Shown here one piece after another: positions 1 to 9,200 of a stretch of DNA of 16,345 bases; the first letter of the stretch is position 1, and each line of letters begins with the position of its first letter. The position numbers and the translations under genes were made by a program. A model generated the notes under the pieces. That model did not search any database. It saw nothing but the letters and a program-made list of their open reading frames with translations, and was not told the origin of the DNA. This DNA comes from MGIIa-L3 sp11892u (GTDB lineage Archaea > Thermoplasmatota > Poseidoniia > Poseidoniales > Poseidoniaceae), in NCBI GenBank assembly GCA_965659685.1, contig CBFHXB010000023.1:1-16345 (forward strand), read 5' to 3'.

Positions 1-60
1 GTCCAGGACGCGTGACGCCAAGGATGGCGCCTCATCGTCGTGTTCCGAACCCGACGCCAT
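1..60 (-). CDS. Possible start of an unidentified gene, cut by the window edge
   Basis: An ATG at 60 on the minus strand opens a frame that stays open for all 20 codons to the window edge, beginning MASGSEHDDEAPSLASRVLD. It is on the same strand as the CYTH gene, whose stop lies 74 bases upstream of it, so the two could be co-transcribed. No convincing Shine-Dalgarno sequence precedes the ATG. Twenty residues are too few to assign a family, and a chance open frame in GC-rich DNA is possible. The acidic start (EHDDE) is consistent with a real archaeal protein but proves nothing. Confidence 0.35.
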   Translation of the reverse strand, partial: MASGSEHDDEAPSLASRVLD

Positions 61-94
61 GGCCGAACAGCGAAGGTCGTCCACTTCAAGGCAA

Positions 95-114
95 CGTCAG
101 CCGAAGCGCCGACG
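95..114 (-). terminator. Hairpin after the CYTH gene, possible terminator
   Basis: CGTCAGC (95-101) and GCCGACG (108-114) form a 7-bp stem, including one G-T wobble in the minus-strand transcript, around a 6-base loop. It begins 20 bases past the CYTH stop codon. No T-tract follows on the minus strand, so a role in termination or 3'-end stability is only suggestive. Confidence 0.25.
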
Positions 115-134
115 GCCTCTGGCTGAACCCCCCT

Positions 135-725
135 TCACGTTCGCCGAGCCTCGAGGACGAGTTTCGCCAACGAGTGGCTTGACCACGCCTTGGCCGTGGT
201 GACTTCCAGTCCCAAAAAGTCCGGCAAGACCACGTCTTCGTTCTCGTCATCAAGTTCCACCTCGGCGATGATCAGGCCCGCCAATGGACCCTCAAATTCG
301 TCGATTTCCCACAGGCGCCCGTCGGCACCACGCCAGAGGTACCGGATTTTCTCAAGGGCGGCAAGGTCAGGTCGCGCAAGTGCTTCTTGTGCCAAGGCAG
401 GCTCGATGGGGAATTCATGTTCCGCCGCGGAGGCGCCTGACCGAGGCCCCTTGAGGGTCAACACCGCTCCGTCGTTTTCCATGCGCAGCCGGACGGTCCA
501 GCCCTCGAAGGTCGCGATGCGCTGGAGGCGGTCCTTCGGCACCCTTTCGACCAGCACGGCACCGCTGTGCAGCAAACGCCCTCCGGCAACGTCGACGTGA
601 AGCCCTGCCCGCTCGAGGTAGACCTGCGCCATGCGAACCGTGCCTTCGTTGACCTCGAGCCACGGCCTCGGGCCACGGCCGTCGATGAGGAAGCGGCGCT
701 CGATTTCAACCTCGGTGCCGCCCAT
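135..725 (-). CDS. CYTH-domain protein (triphosphate tunnel metalloenzyme family)
   Basis: This 196-residue protein matches the CYTH superfamily, which binds or hydrolyses triphosphate compounds in a beta-barrel tunnel with Mg or Mn. Visible elements in order are EIERRFL (7-13), VRLR (78-81), TLKG (90-93), EHEFPI (102-107), EKIRYLW (125-131), WEIDEFEGPLAGL (139-151) and AEVEL (154-158), then GLEVT near 172 and a late SLAKL. The N-terminal ExExK signature is ExExR here (E7, E9, R11), as in many NE1496-like members. About 35 extra residues (41-76) sit between the usual QVYLE strand and the VRLR strand. The ATG at 725 puts the signature at the expected distance from the N-terminus. The substrate cannot be told from sequence; inorganic tripolyphosphate or a nucleotide are the family options. 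It is divergent from the propeller lipoprotein. Confidence 0.85.
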   Translation of the reverse strand: MGGTEVEIERRFLIDGRGPRPWLEVNEGTVRMAQVYLERAGLHVDVAGGRLLHSGAVLVERVPKDRLQRIATFEGWTVRLRMENDGAVLTLKGPRSGASAAEHEFPIEPALAQEALARPDLAALEKIRYLWRGADGRLWEIDEFEGPLAGLIIAEVELDDENEDVVLPDFLGLEVTTAKAWSSHSLAKLVLEARRT

Positions 726-776
726 GCATCGAGGTGGTCGCGTGGTCGTGTGAAGGCTCCGGTCAATGGAACGTCA

Positions 777-788
777 AACACATATAAC
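777..788. promoter_or_regulatory. TATA-like element between divergent genes
   Basis: The stretch around ACATATAACC is the most AT-rich part of the 100-bp gap between the CYTH gene and the propeller lipoprotein. For the plus-strand gene it would place transcription start near 810, a leader of about 15 nt. Read on the other strand (GGTTATATGT) it could also serve the CYTH gene with a start near 757. Assigned from the archaeal TATA consensus and spacing only. Confidence 0.45.
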
Positions 789-825
789 CACGTTCTTGAT
801 ATGGAACAGAACCTGACCCTGAGGC

Positions 826-3234
826 ATGAAGCGCCTTTGTGCCGTTGCTGTGATTGCCCTGTTCTTCCTCTCAGGGTGTCTGGGTGCCGTTGAAAACAGG
901 ATTGATCCGGATTTGGATGTCGTCGAATTGCCCGATGCTTGGGACCAGTTGACGCAACGGTCCATCGGAAGTCCTCACCTGACCGGCTACGCCACCTGCG
1001 CCGCCCTTGAGGACGCCCTCAAGGAGTCCCTTGAACAAGAAACGGTCGTGGACTTGCTTCAGGCCGTTGAGGAGGAGTACTTCTACGGCTGGGGCTGGAT
1101 GGAAGACGACGTCGCCATGGACGCGGAGATGTCCGCTGACGGAGCGTCCAACACGGCCGCGCCCAAAACCCGCACCGCCGGCGAGGATTTCTCCGGCACC
1201 AACAACCAAGAGCAAGGTGTGGACGAAGCAGACTTCGTCAAGACCGACGGGTACCACATCTTCTACCTCAACGGCCAAACCCTCCACGTCATCGCCATCC
1301 CAGAATTTGGGGCGCTTGAATTGGTGGCCAACGTGACCGTGGAAGGCTCTCCGCAAGCGATGCTGCTCGACGGCGATCGCTTGGTGGTCATCTCCACCGT
1401 CTCGGCCTGGAACCTCCGGAGCGCTGACCCCTTGTCCAATGCCATGGGCTGGGGCGGTGACTACGGCTCCTGGCGCACCTCGACGTTAACGAAATTCACC
1501 GTCTATGACATGGACGACCGCTCGGCGCCTGAAGTCGAGCGCGAGTTGTACATGGAAGGCTGGTATTCCACCGCGCGCGAGGTCAACGGAAGCATTCGCG
1601 CGGTCACCCATGCCTGGATGGACGTCCCTGGACTGACCACGTGGCTCAACCTCCCTGACGGCTACTACCGCTTGGACTACGACGACCCGCTGCGCCGCCA
1701 ACTCCGTGAACAGGCCGCGTGGGAAGCGATCGAGAGCAACCGCGAGGTCATCGACGGCCTGGCGCTCGAAGACCTTCTCCCACAAGTGCATGAGCGCACC
1801 GAGAACGGCATCGTGACGCATCACATGTCCGACGACGAATGCGCCGATTTCTCAGCACCTGAAGAGGGCATGAACCGTGGTTTCACCAGCATCTTCACGC
1901 TTGATTTGGCCACGCCGACCCTCGAGTTTGAGGCCGATCACATCGTCGGCAACTCCCCGCTGGTCTATGCTTCTGAGGACGTGTTGATCGTCGCTGAACC
2001 CTCGTTCTCTGGATGGTGGTTCTGGGGCAACGATGGCGCTGACGAGTCGACCAACCTCCACACCTTCGACATCAGCAACCCAGGCACGACCCTCTACACC
2101 GGCTCGGGCCGAGTCAACGGCACCGTCCTGAATCAGTTCTCGCTTTCCGAGCATGAGGGTGTGGTCCGCGTGGCCACGACGACCGGCCAATGGGGGCGCT
2201 GGTGGATGGAAAACCCAGAGCCGATGGTCAGCCACGTTGTGACCTTGGAGCGTGCTGCAGACCTCGAGACCGGCGATCAAATCCTCCGACAAATCGGCCA
2301 CGTCGGGGGCCTTGCAGAAGGCGAGCGCATCTGGTCGGCCCGGTTCACCGACGACATGGCGTACGTGGTTACCTTCGAGCAAATCGACCCTCTGTGGACC
2401 ATCGACTTGAGCGATCCAACCAACCCGACCGTTTTGGGCGAGTTGGAGGTCCCTGGCGTGTCCACCTACATTCACCCCCTCTCGGAAGGCATGCTGCTGA
2501 CGATTGGACTGGCCCCGGCCAACGCAGACGGGACCGGATTGGACTGGTCAACGACCCGAATTCAGACCTTTGACGTGAGCGATCCCACCGTTCCAACGCA
2601 GGCCGATCACCTCGACCTCGCGCCTGTGGAGGATCCCAACGAGGGCGGTTGGAGCTGGGGCTGGTCTGAGGCCACGTACGAGCACAAGGCCTTCCAGTAC
2701 TGGGCCCCGAAGGGCCTCCTCGCCGTGCCGCTCTCCACCTACCGCTACAGCAGCTGGACCGACGCGTCCGGCGATTACCGCTGGTCCTACGACTACGTTT
2801 CGAAATTGATGCTCGTCGAAGTCAACGAGACCTCCGGCGAACTCTCGGTGTACGGTGAAGTGGACCACTCGCTCTTCTTCGATGCTGAGGACGGTCGATG
2901 GTGGGGCGGTGAAACGCAAATCCGTCGTTCCATCTTCATGGGTGACTTCGTGGTCGCCCTTTCCGCAGGTGGCGTGACCGCCACCAACCTCACGACGCTC
3001 AACCTCTCGGACTCGGTCGAACTTGACCGCGTCTGGCCTGAGTACGACGATCTCCGCTACGATGCCGTTGAGGAAGAGGAAGCCAAGGAAGACGACGGCA
3101 CCGACCGGGAGTCCAAGAACGACAAGGGCGGTGACGAATCCGGAGAATCGAAGGGCGACGACGGTGAAGTTTCAGAGGACCGTGACCGCCCAGACGACGA
3201 CGCAGAAGCGGCGCCGGATACGGACCGTCAGTGA
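826..3234 (+). CDS. Lipoprotein with C-terminal-type beta-propeller domain (COG4880 / PF09826-like)
   Basis: An 802-residue exported lipoprotein. The N-terminus MKRLCAVAVIALFFLSGC is a signal peptide with lipobox LSGC, so lipid attachment is expected at C18. Residues 124-142 contain GTNNQEQGVDEADFVKTDG, the family hallmark that opens the propeller. Typical later blades include GSPQAMLLDGDRLVVIS, the repeated DLSDPTNPTVLGELEVPG and DVSDPTVPTQ strands, and YEHKAFQYWAPKGLLAVPL. The family is known as secreted propellers distantly related to WD40; no enzymatic role is established. The last ~57 residues (from about 745) form a highly charged, mostly acidic low-complexity tail rich in E, D, K and G. 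The start is fixed by the signal peptide. GAGG lies only one base from the ATG, too close for a normal Shine-Dalgarno, so a short or weak leader is likely. It stands alone on its strand and ends inside the tail of the convergent aminotransferase gene. Confidence 0.85.
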   Translation: MKRLCAVAVIALFFLSGCLGAVENRIDPDLDVVELPDAWDQLTQRSIGSPHLTGYATCAALEDALKESLEQETVVDLLQAVEEEYFYGWGWMEDDVAMDAEMSADGASNTAAPKTRTAGEDFSGTNNQEQGVDEADFVKTDGYHIFYLNGQTLHVIAIPEFGALELVANVTVEGSPQAMLLDGDRLVVISTVSAWNLRSADPLSNAMGWGGDYGSWRTSTLTKFTVYDMDDRSAPEVERELYMEGWYSTAREVNGSIRAVTHAWMDVPGLTTWLNLPDGYYRLDYDDPLRRQLREQAAWEAIESNREVIDGLALEDLLPQVHERTENGIVTHHMSDDECADFSAPEEGMNRGFTSIFTLDLATPTLEFEADHIVGNSPLVYASEDVLIVAEPSFSGWWFWGNDGADESTNLHTFDISNPGTTLYTGSGRVNGTVLNQFSLSEHEGVVRVATTTGQWGRWWMENPEPMVSHVVTLERAADLETGDQILRQIGHVGGLAEGERIWSARFTDDMAYVVTFEQIDPLWTIDLSDPTNPTVLGELEVPGVSTYIHPLSEGMLLTIGLAPANADGTGLDWSTTRIQTFDVSDPTVPTQADHLDLAPVEDPNEGGWSWGWSEATYEHKAFQYWAPKGLLAVPLSTYRYSSWTDASGDYRWSYDYVSKLMLVEVNETSGELSVYGEVDHSLFFDAEDGRWWGGETQIRRSIFMGDFVVALSAGGVTATNLTTLNLSDSVELDRVWPEYDDLRYDAVEEEEAKEDDGTDRESKNDKGGDESGESKGDDGEVSEDRDRPDDDAEAAPDTDRQ

Positions 3235-4418
3235 CCGAACGCCAAACGAATCACGGCCACAATGGTGTCGACTTCCTCGATCGTCAAGTCGCTGGGAAGG
3301 CGCACGTCGCACAATCCAGCCAACACTGTATCGCCCTTCGGCAAAGCACGCGCTTCGACGTAGCCCCAGTGCCGGTGCACGCTGGTAAACCCGGTCGCTT
3401 GAGGTCGACCGAACCACTTGATGGGCACGCCCCGCTCGGCGCAGACGGCCAGGCGATGTTCGATGGCATCAGCCGGCATCTCCGCGATGAATTGGAAGGA
3501 GGTCGGGGCGTGCACCACCGCGTCCAACGTGTGCGGAACGCGAAGGTTCGGTAGGCCACGGACGCCGGCTTCAAGCCGGCTGTAAATGGCCCGCCATGCG
3601 TCGTTTCGCTCCTCGAGGCTTGCCAACTGCGGCAGCGCGATGGCGGCGGCCAATTCGTTCAGCCGCATGGAGCAGTTTGGTGTGTAGGGCGCCCAGCGGC
3701 GTATCGCGGCCTCCGAAGGCGGCGTGCCGTGCTGAGCATGCAGCATGTAGGCTCCTGAAGCGAGGATGGCGCGCGCGGCGAGGTCCTCGTCGTCGGTGAC
3801 GATCACGCCCCCTTCACCGGCGTTGATTTGCTTCCACGTCTGCAGGCTGAAGCAGCCGGCGGCACCAAACAGGCCGGTGGGTGTGCCGTCAAAACTTGCC
3901 CCGAGCGTGTGCGCACAGTCTTCGATGAGCAGGACGTTGTGGGCCTCGCAAAGGGCCACCACGCCGGCCATGTCGGCGACGTGCCCGCGCATGTGGGAGA
4001 GCAGGAAGGCCTTGGGCCGGTGCTCGACGATGGCCGCTTCGAGGTCTGCAAGGTCCACACGAAGGTCGGCGTCCACGTCCACCAACACGACCTTCGCACC
4101 CAAGTGCTCGATGGCACCCGGTACAGGAGCGAGGGTGAAGGCGTTGAGCAACACCACATCGCCCGCTTCCACGCCGGCAGAGCGAAGGGCGAGGAACATC
4201 GCCGAGCCGCCTGAGTTGACGGCCACCGCAAAGCGGGTGCCAAAGTGGTCGGAAAAGGCACGCTCCAGCCGAGCCACCCACGTGCCTTCGGGCACGTGCT
4301 CCCCGTATCGGAACAGGCGTGCGCTTTCCAGCACGGCCTTCGCGCCTTCCATGGCCGCGGCCGGCAAGGGCGGCACGGAGGTCAAGGGTCGACGCAACCA
4401 CGGGCCCTCCATGCCCAT
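3228..4418 (-). CDS. DegT/DnrJ/EryC1/StrS-family PLP aminotransferase
   Basis: A 396-residue fold-type-I PLP enzyme of the sugar aminotransferase family (PF01041), which commonly aminates nucleotide-linked keto-sugars used in glycans. Numbering from the ATG at 4418, the cofactor phosphate site is VNSGGSAMFLAL (about 67-78), the PLP-nitrogen aspartate is in LIEDCAHTLGA (D167), and the Schiff-base lysine is in SLQTWKQINAGEGG (K196), matching the family pattern. Length is normal. Upstream in-frame options are a GTG at 4433 and, inside, an ATG at 4412. I prefer 4418 because GAGGTG lies at 4431-4436, though a 12-nt spacing is long. No sugar-pathway genes adjoin it, so the substrate is open; it could serve glycosylation of surface proteins. 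Its stop overlaps the end of the propeller gene by 7 bp on the opposite strand. Confidence 0.88.
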   Translation of the reverse strand: MGMEGPWLRRPLTSVPPLPAAAMEGAKAVLESARLFRYGEHVPEGTWVARLERAFSDHFGTRFAVAVNSGGSAMFLALRSAGVEAGDVVLLNAFTLAPVPGAIEHLGAKVVLVDVDADLRVDLADLEAAIVEHRPKAFLLSHMRGHVADMAGVVALCEAHNVLLIEDCAHTLGASFDGTPTGLFGAAGCFSLQTWKQINAGEGGVIVTDDEDLAARAILASGAYMLHAQHGTPPSEAAIRRWAPYTPNCSMRLNELAAAIALPQLASLEERNDAWRAIYSRLEAGVRGLPNLRVPHTLDAVVHAPTSFQFIAEMPADAIEHRLAVCAERGVPIKWFGRPQATGFTSVHRHWGYVEARALPKGDTVLAGLCDVRLPSDLTIEEVDTIVAVIRLAFGH

Positions 4419-4497
4419 CCGAATCCGACCCACCTCATCAAGCCGTCCGGCGGTCCAGCGCGCGAGGCTTCAAGAATCGAGGTCGAGTGCGGGGACC

Positions 4498-4854
4498 ATG
4501 TCCCTCTCGATGCGCACCGTGAGCCGCATGTTCGGGCTCTCTGGAATCGTCGGTTTGGTCGCATGGTGGCTTGACGGGACGCTGATGACTGGCATGCTTG
4601 CCCTCATCGCGGCCTGCGCCGTGACGGCCATCGTTTGGGCCGTCGCTGAATCGTCCCCCTTCGAAGGTGCCATCGACATGCGTGCAGGCACCCTTCTTGG
4701 GCACCTTGGAGCCTTCCTCGTGGGCATGGTGTCCACCTTGTGGATGGTCAACAGCCTTGGTTTCCCTCTGGCCGAGTCGGCTTTGACGATGCTCGCTACG
4801 GTAGGCACCGGCTACGCCACGTACCTGTGGATGGAACCCAACGTCAAGGTATGA
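4498..4854 (+). CDS. Small four-helix membrane protein, unknown function
   Basis: The 118-residue product begins MSLSMRTVSRMFGLSGIVG and shows four hydrophobic segments at about 11-25, 29-50, 65-85 and 93-111, with short polar loops such as AESSPFEGAIDMRAG between helices 2 and 3. No conserved catalytic motif or recognised family is visible. A longer frame is open upstream, but it is antisense to the aminotransferase gene and has no membrane character, so the start is placed at 4498; ATGs at 4510 and 4528 are alternatives. GAGGT at 4479-4483 is a weak, distant ribosome-binding candidate. It is divergent from the aminotransferase and ends 41 bp before the ATPase gene on the same strand, so the two may be co-transcribed. 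Confidence 0.7.
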   Translation: MSLSMRTVSRMFGLSGIVGLVAWWLDGTLMTGMLALIAACAVTAIVWAVAESSPFEGAIDMRAGTLLGHLGAFLVGMVSTLWMVNSLGFPLAESALTMLATVGTGYATYLWMEPNVKV

Positions 4855-4862
4855 GCGCGGCG

Positions 4863-4890
4863 AAGGGTGAAGGGCCGGAACCCCTCCCTT
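4863..4890 (+). other. Imperfect hairpin just before the ATPase start codon
   Basis: AAGGG (4863-4867) pairs with CCCTT (4886-4890), and AGGG (4871-4874) pairs with CCCT (4882-4885). This gives 9 bp with a 3-nt bulge and a 7-nt loop, ending 5 nt before the ATG at 4896. It could affect translation of the ATPase or be incidental. Confidence 0.25.
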
Positions 4891-4895
4891 GAGTC

Positions 4896-6278
4896 ATGGC
4901 CACCCACGGAGACCATCCGGACCTTCCCGCTTCCGTGGACGCTTTGTTGACGGAGGGCGTGTCCACGCTGTTCCTGAAGGCAGGCTGCCTTCCCCGCACC
5001 AAAGCAGGACACATCTCCGAACTTCGCCTTGGTGAAGTCGAAGGCGTTGAGGAGGCGTGGGCGACGCCACAGATGTCCGAGTTGATGGACGCGTTCCGCG
5101 ACCTGGTGGACGCCAACGACGACCGCAGCGATTGCTTCCTCGAAATCGATCGGAAGGGCTGCCAGGTCATCCAACTGGGCGACCTGCGCATCACCATGGC
5201 GTGGCCGCCCTTCGCGGACGCTCACGAGATCACCATCGTCAGACCTGTGGCCCGCCTAGAAATCGAGGCCTACGACCTCGATCAGCGCCTCATCGACCGC
5301 TTGTCGGATCACCATCGCGGCGTGTTCATCTCCGGCCGCCCAGGTTCAGGGAAAACCACGCTGGCCCAAGCCATCGCGGGCCATCTCGATCGCAACGTGG
5401 GGGCGATGGTCAAGACCATGGAAGCGCCTCGCGACCTCCAACTCGCCGACCGCATCACGCAATACGCGCCGCTGGAAGGCGATTTGGAGAAGACCGCGGA
5501 GATCATTTTCCTCGTCCGCCCCGACTTCGTCATCTTCGACGAGGTGCGCCGTGCGCGCGATTTCGAAATCTTCGCGGACGTCCGCCTCGCGGGTGTTGGG
5601 TTGTTGGGCGTCACGCACGCCAATTCCGCCTTGGAAGCCGTGCAGCGCCTCATTGGAAAGGTCGAATTGGGCCTCGTCAGCCAAGTTTTGGACACCATCA
5701 TTCACGTTGAAAAGGGCCAAATCGCGCAGGTGCTCGAACTGAAGATGACCGTGAAACCACCTTCCGGGATGCAGGAAGAATTGGCTCGCCCGGTCATCGA
5801 AGTGTGCACCTTCCCCGACGGCCAGGTGACCCACGAGATGTTCGCCTTCGGGCAAGAAATCGCTGTGGTGCCCGTGGGCGGGCCGCAGGGCCATGAATCA
5901 CCGATGCGCAAGTTGGCCAAGGCCCAACTCGCCCACAACATCCGCCAATGGGTGGGCGTGGAGTGCACCATCGACTTCACGAGCGACGTGACGGCCACCA
6001 TTTACGCACCCAAGCACATGGTTGCACCTTTGATCGGCAAGGGTGGAGAAAACGTTCGCCAGCTGCAGGACGAACTTGGTGGACTCCGGTTGACCATCGA
6101 ATCGTTCGCGGACATGCCGGACCATCTCGATCGTCCCTCTCGCTCCGATGCGCGCGACGCGTGGGTCGATCAGCAAGACCGACGGGCCCGCAACTCAAGG
6201 GCGTGGGAGGACGACGGACGCCACCACCGCCCCGCCAAGGGGAAAGGCGGCAAGGGCAAAGGCAAGCGAAACCGCTGA
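4896..6278 (+). CDS. PilT-family ATPase with KH domain, COG1855-like but lacking the PIN domain
   Basis: A 460-residue protein matching the archaeal PilT-type ATPase family COG1855, whose usual members are about 600 residues with an N-terminal PIN nuclease, a RecA-like ATPase and a KH domain. Seen here are the pre-ATPase region with DRKGCQVIQLGDLRITMAWP (85-104) and ITIVRPVARL (112-121), Walker A GRPGSGKT (147-154), TMEAPRDLQ (174-182), ITQYAPLEGDLEKT (187-200), Walker B FVIFDEV (211-217), the DVRLAGVGLLGVTHA stretch (228-241), and a KH motif APLIGKGGENVRQLQDELGG (377-396). A basic tail (440-460) rich in K, G and R may bind nucleic acid. The protein opens at what is normally the linker after PIN. 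An in-frame TGA at 4890-4892 lies one codon before the ATG, so no PIN domain is encoded upstream. Likely an RNA-associated ATPase; the family's function is not settled. It ends 3 bp from the convergent giant lipoprotein gene. Confidence 0.9.
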   Translation: MATHGDHPDLPASVDALLTEGVSTLFLKAGCLPRTKAGHISELRLGEVEGVEEAWATPQMSELMDAFRDLVDANDDRSDCFLEIDRKGCQVIQLGDLRITMAWPPFADAHEITIVRPVARLEIEAYDLDQRLIDRLSDHHRGVFISGRPGSGKTTLAQAIAGHLDRNVGAMVKTMEAPRDLQLADRITQYAPLEGDLEKTAEIIFLVRPDFVIFDEVRRARDFEIFADVRLAGVGLLGVTHANSALEAVQRLIGKVELGLVSQVLDTIIHVEKGQIAQVLELKMTVKPPSGMQEELARPVIEVCTFPDGQVTHEMFAFGQEIAVVPVGGPQGHESPMRKLAKAQLAHNIRQWVGVECTIDFTSDVTATIYAPKHMVAPLIGKGGENVRQLQDELGGLRLTIESFADMPDHLDRPSRSDARDAWVDQQDRRARNSRAWEDDGRHHRPAKGKGGKGKGKRNR

Positions 6279-6281
6279 GGC

Positions 6282-9200
6282 TCACAACGATTCAAGCGCC
6301 CAAATCCCAACGGTACCCGAATCTTCGTTGGCGACCACCAGCAAAGGCACGCCGTTGGGTGAAGATGAGGCGGGGATGAACTCCATGTCTTCAGGGTTGG
6401 AAGAACCCTCAACTTGGATCCACTGTTGGAATTGCGGTGATGTTGGGTCCGTGATGTCGTAAATCATGACTCCAAAACTTCGTTCCATCGACAAGAAAAG
6501 GTAGGTACGGCCGTTGACCTCGCCCACCTTGACGCCTTCAGGCTCAATCCCTTTGTTGTCGTCACGGGAGTTCATCTCATCGATGAGGTGCTGGCCGTTG
6601 TGGGTTGAGAATTGGCTCAATTCATGGCCGCTGTCCCAAACCAATTCCAGGTCAGTGGTCCAAATTGAGAACGAACGGGCGCCAACACCGCAGATGTAGT
6701 CCAGATCACCGTCGCCGTCGTGGTCTCCACAGTTGTTGGGGACGTTCAACCGTCCGAGCTGGCTCATTTGTTGCACGGTGTCCGCGTTGGGGAAGCGCAT
6801 GGGGTCCAAATCGACCGAAGCAATGCGGATTTCCTCGTTCAGGCCAATTTCAAGCATGCCTGACGATCCGTTGAAGGTCCTGTAATCTCGAAGGTCGCCC
6901 TCGTTGCCGGTGATCAGATAGGTTGTGCCATCCACCATGTACGAGGTGATGCCGTCGGGCATGTACATCGCCATGACCGGCCATGGGTGGGGGGTGTATC
7001 CTCCCTCGTCGCTGCCGTCCAAGGGGTGCAGCCGGACGTCCACATGGCCCCCCGGCGTCGGGCCTGCTGCAGGTCCAATGTCGGACAAAATCATCAGGCG
7101 AATGGTGCCGATTGGGTCGAAGGCCCAGCCGGTGCTGGGCAGTACGTCGATGCCGAACGCCGACGGCTGCGCAGGCAAGGTGCAGGCGACATTGTGCACC
7201 ACATGCTCGTGGATGCCGACGATCTCGTCATCGGCCACAGCCAGAATCAGGCGGCTCGCGTTGCAATCAAGCCGGACGCTGATGCCTTCGGTGTCTTCCA
7301 TCCCAAGCGGAGTGGCATGCGTCGAGATGAGGCGTCCATCAAGGGCCCGGACGTCAATGCGGTCGATGTTATCGTGCACCACCAGGACGGCGCCAACCTC
7401 GGAGAGGAAATCCAGGGCAGCCACGTCGTTTTGCCCAAGGTCGATGGAGAGCGCTGGTGTGAGCATGGTCAAGGATGCGTTGGGCCGAACAACGTGCAGG
7501 CGGGTATCATCTTGGCTTCCGATCAGCAAGAATCCATCCGCAGCCTCGCCCCAAGAAGCAGGCGCGTCATTCACGCCCACCCATGTGATGGCCTCAAGCC
7601 CCTTTCCATCGTCGAGGTCCACGGGAACCTCGACGGTCCAGGTGTGAACCACCGAGGCGGTTCCATCGTTCACGGTCATCTTCATGACGGTGCTGTTCGC
7701 TTCGTTCACCGCGAACATGGTTCCGTTATCGGTGCACGTTACGCCTTCCAGGTCATGGCCGCCAGCATCGTCTTCGAACAGGACCTGCGCAGCCCCCGCC
7801 TCGTCCACAAGCAGCAGGCTGCCTCCATCGTTGGCCACCACGTACCCGTCCAGTGCATCGCACCAGTCCAGTCCGCTCCCTTCGAAGTTTCCTGCAACCA
7901 GGCTGATGTTGGCTTGGCCCAGCGGAACCATGCTATCGGCCTCAAGTCCGCCGTTGACGTTCATGGGATGCACCGATTGCAGGTCGTTGATGAAGGTCAG
8001 ATCATGGCCTTGGCCCACGATAGCCAGCGCTTCAGGCTTGATGCCATACCGATCGCCAAGCTCAACAAAAGGCAATTTCAGGACCGGCTTGAGGCCGCTG
8101 TCCGCGGCCGTTTGGCCCGACGAAGTCGCCGTATGCACCACGTTGGCCGCCTCAGGTGTCAAATCCGTCATCGACCAATGCGTTGATGCATCGGGAACAC
8201 GGCCATAGGACACGTCTTGGCTGAGTGCGGGGAAGACGACGTGGTCCACAACGTTGCCTTGTTCGTCCTCGATGGTGACGGACTCGCCGCCCGATGACAA
8301 CTTGATCGGCAAGTGGTGATGCCCGTTTTCATCAACGGTGTTCTCGAAGTCGAGCGTGCCGTCGTTGGTGTCGTCGGCGAACAGGAAGAGGTAGGATTCT
8401 GCCTCGATGGCTGAACCTGCAGGGAAGGTGTAGGCCTTGGCCGGGTCGTCGTAAATCTTCCAGCCTGAGAGGTCCACCACCGCAGCGGTCGGGTTGAACA
8501 GTTCGATGTAGTCCGCTGTTCTTGCCCCGTCTTGGTAAGGGTTGGCGGGCGCGGTTGCAACCTTGCTGGCCAGTTCGTTGATCAACACATGATCGAGGTA
8601 CACAGGTTCAGACGAGGACACATCCTCCACGACCTCAACCTCACTCAACTCGTTCATTTCCATTGATTCAAGTGCCCCAGCAGCAACAATGGTCTCGTTA
8701 AGCTGCATCAGGTTGGTCGCTCCCTCGATGTTGATCCTGAAGATCCACTTGCTGGCGTCTGGGCCGCTCAGCGAGTCCCGTTCGATCACGAGCAATTCGG
8801 TGTCTGAGATCGCCACCATCGCGCTGACTTTGTCCATTTTCCCGCCCTTGGAATAAGCGCCGTCGGTCAACTCCAACGGGTAGAGGTATTGCCCGGTCAC
8901 GTTGAAGGCGTCCAAATCGATCTCCAACAAACGAATCCACTGTTCGGTCGATCCTTCGGTGGCCAGTGAGGATTGTGTCATGGCGAACAACGTGCTCCCA
9001 TGGCACGCCACCGCCTCAAATCCCTTGTTGGGTTCAATCGAAAGGAAGGCGCTCGGCAGGATTTCCCGATCGATGGCGGGGTTGGCATCGGACAAGCCTT
9101 CCATCGCTCCTTCGGGAATCAAGCGTGCCAACACGTCACCCTGTCCACCGATCAGTTGGAGCGAGGGGATGCTTTCCTCGCCAAGGACAAACACGCTCCC

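Noticed and set aside
190..600. Open frame on the plus strand opposite the CYTH gene
   Set aside because: Its translation is Ser-rich low complexity without motifs, while the minus strand has a clear CYTH signature.
3766..4497. Upstream part of the long plus-strand open frame that ends at 4854
   Set aside because: It is antisense to the aminotransferase and its translation is Ser/Thr/Arg-rich without motifs. Only the part from 4498, which encodes membrane helices, was kept.
6987..8186. A 399-codon open frame on the plus strand
   Set aside because: It lies entirely antisense to the giant lipoprotein, whose domains are clearly recognisable. Its translation has no family motifs and an odd His/Arg/Val-rich composition typical of antisense frames in GC-rich DNA.
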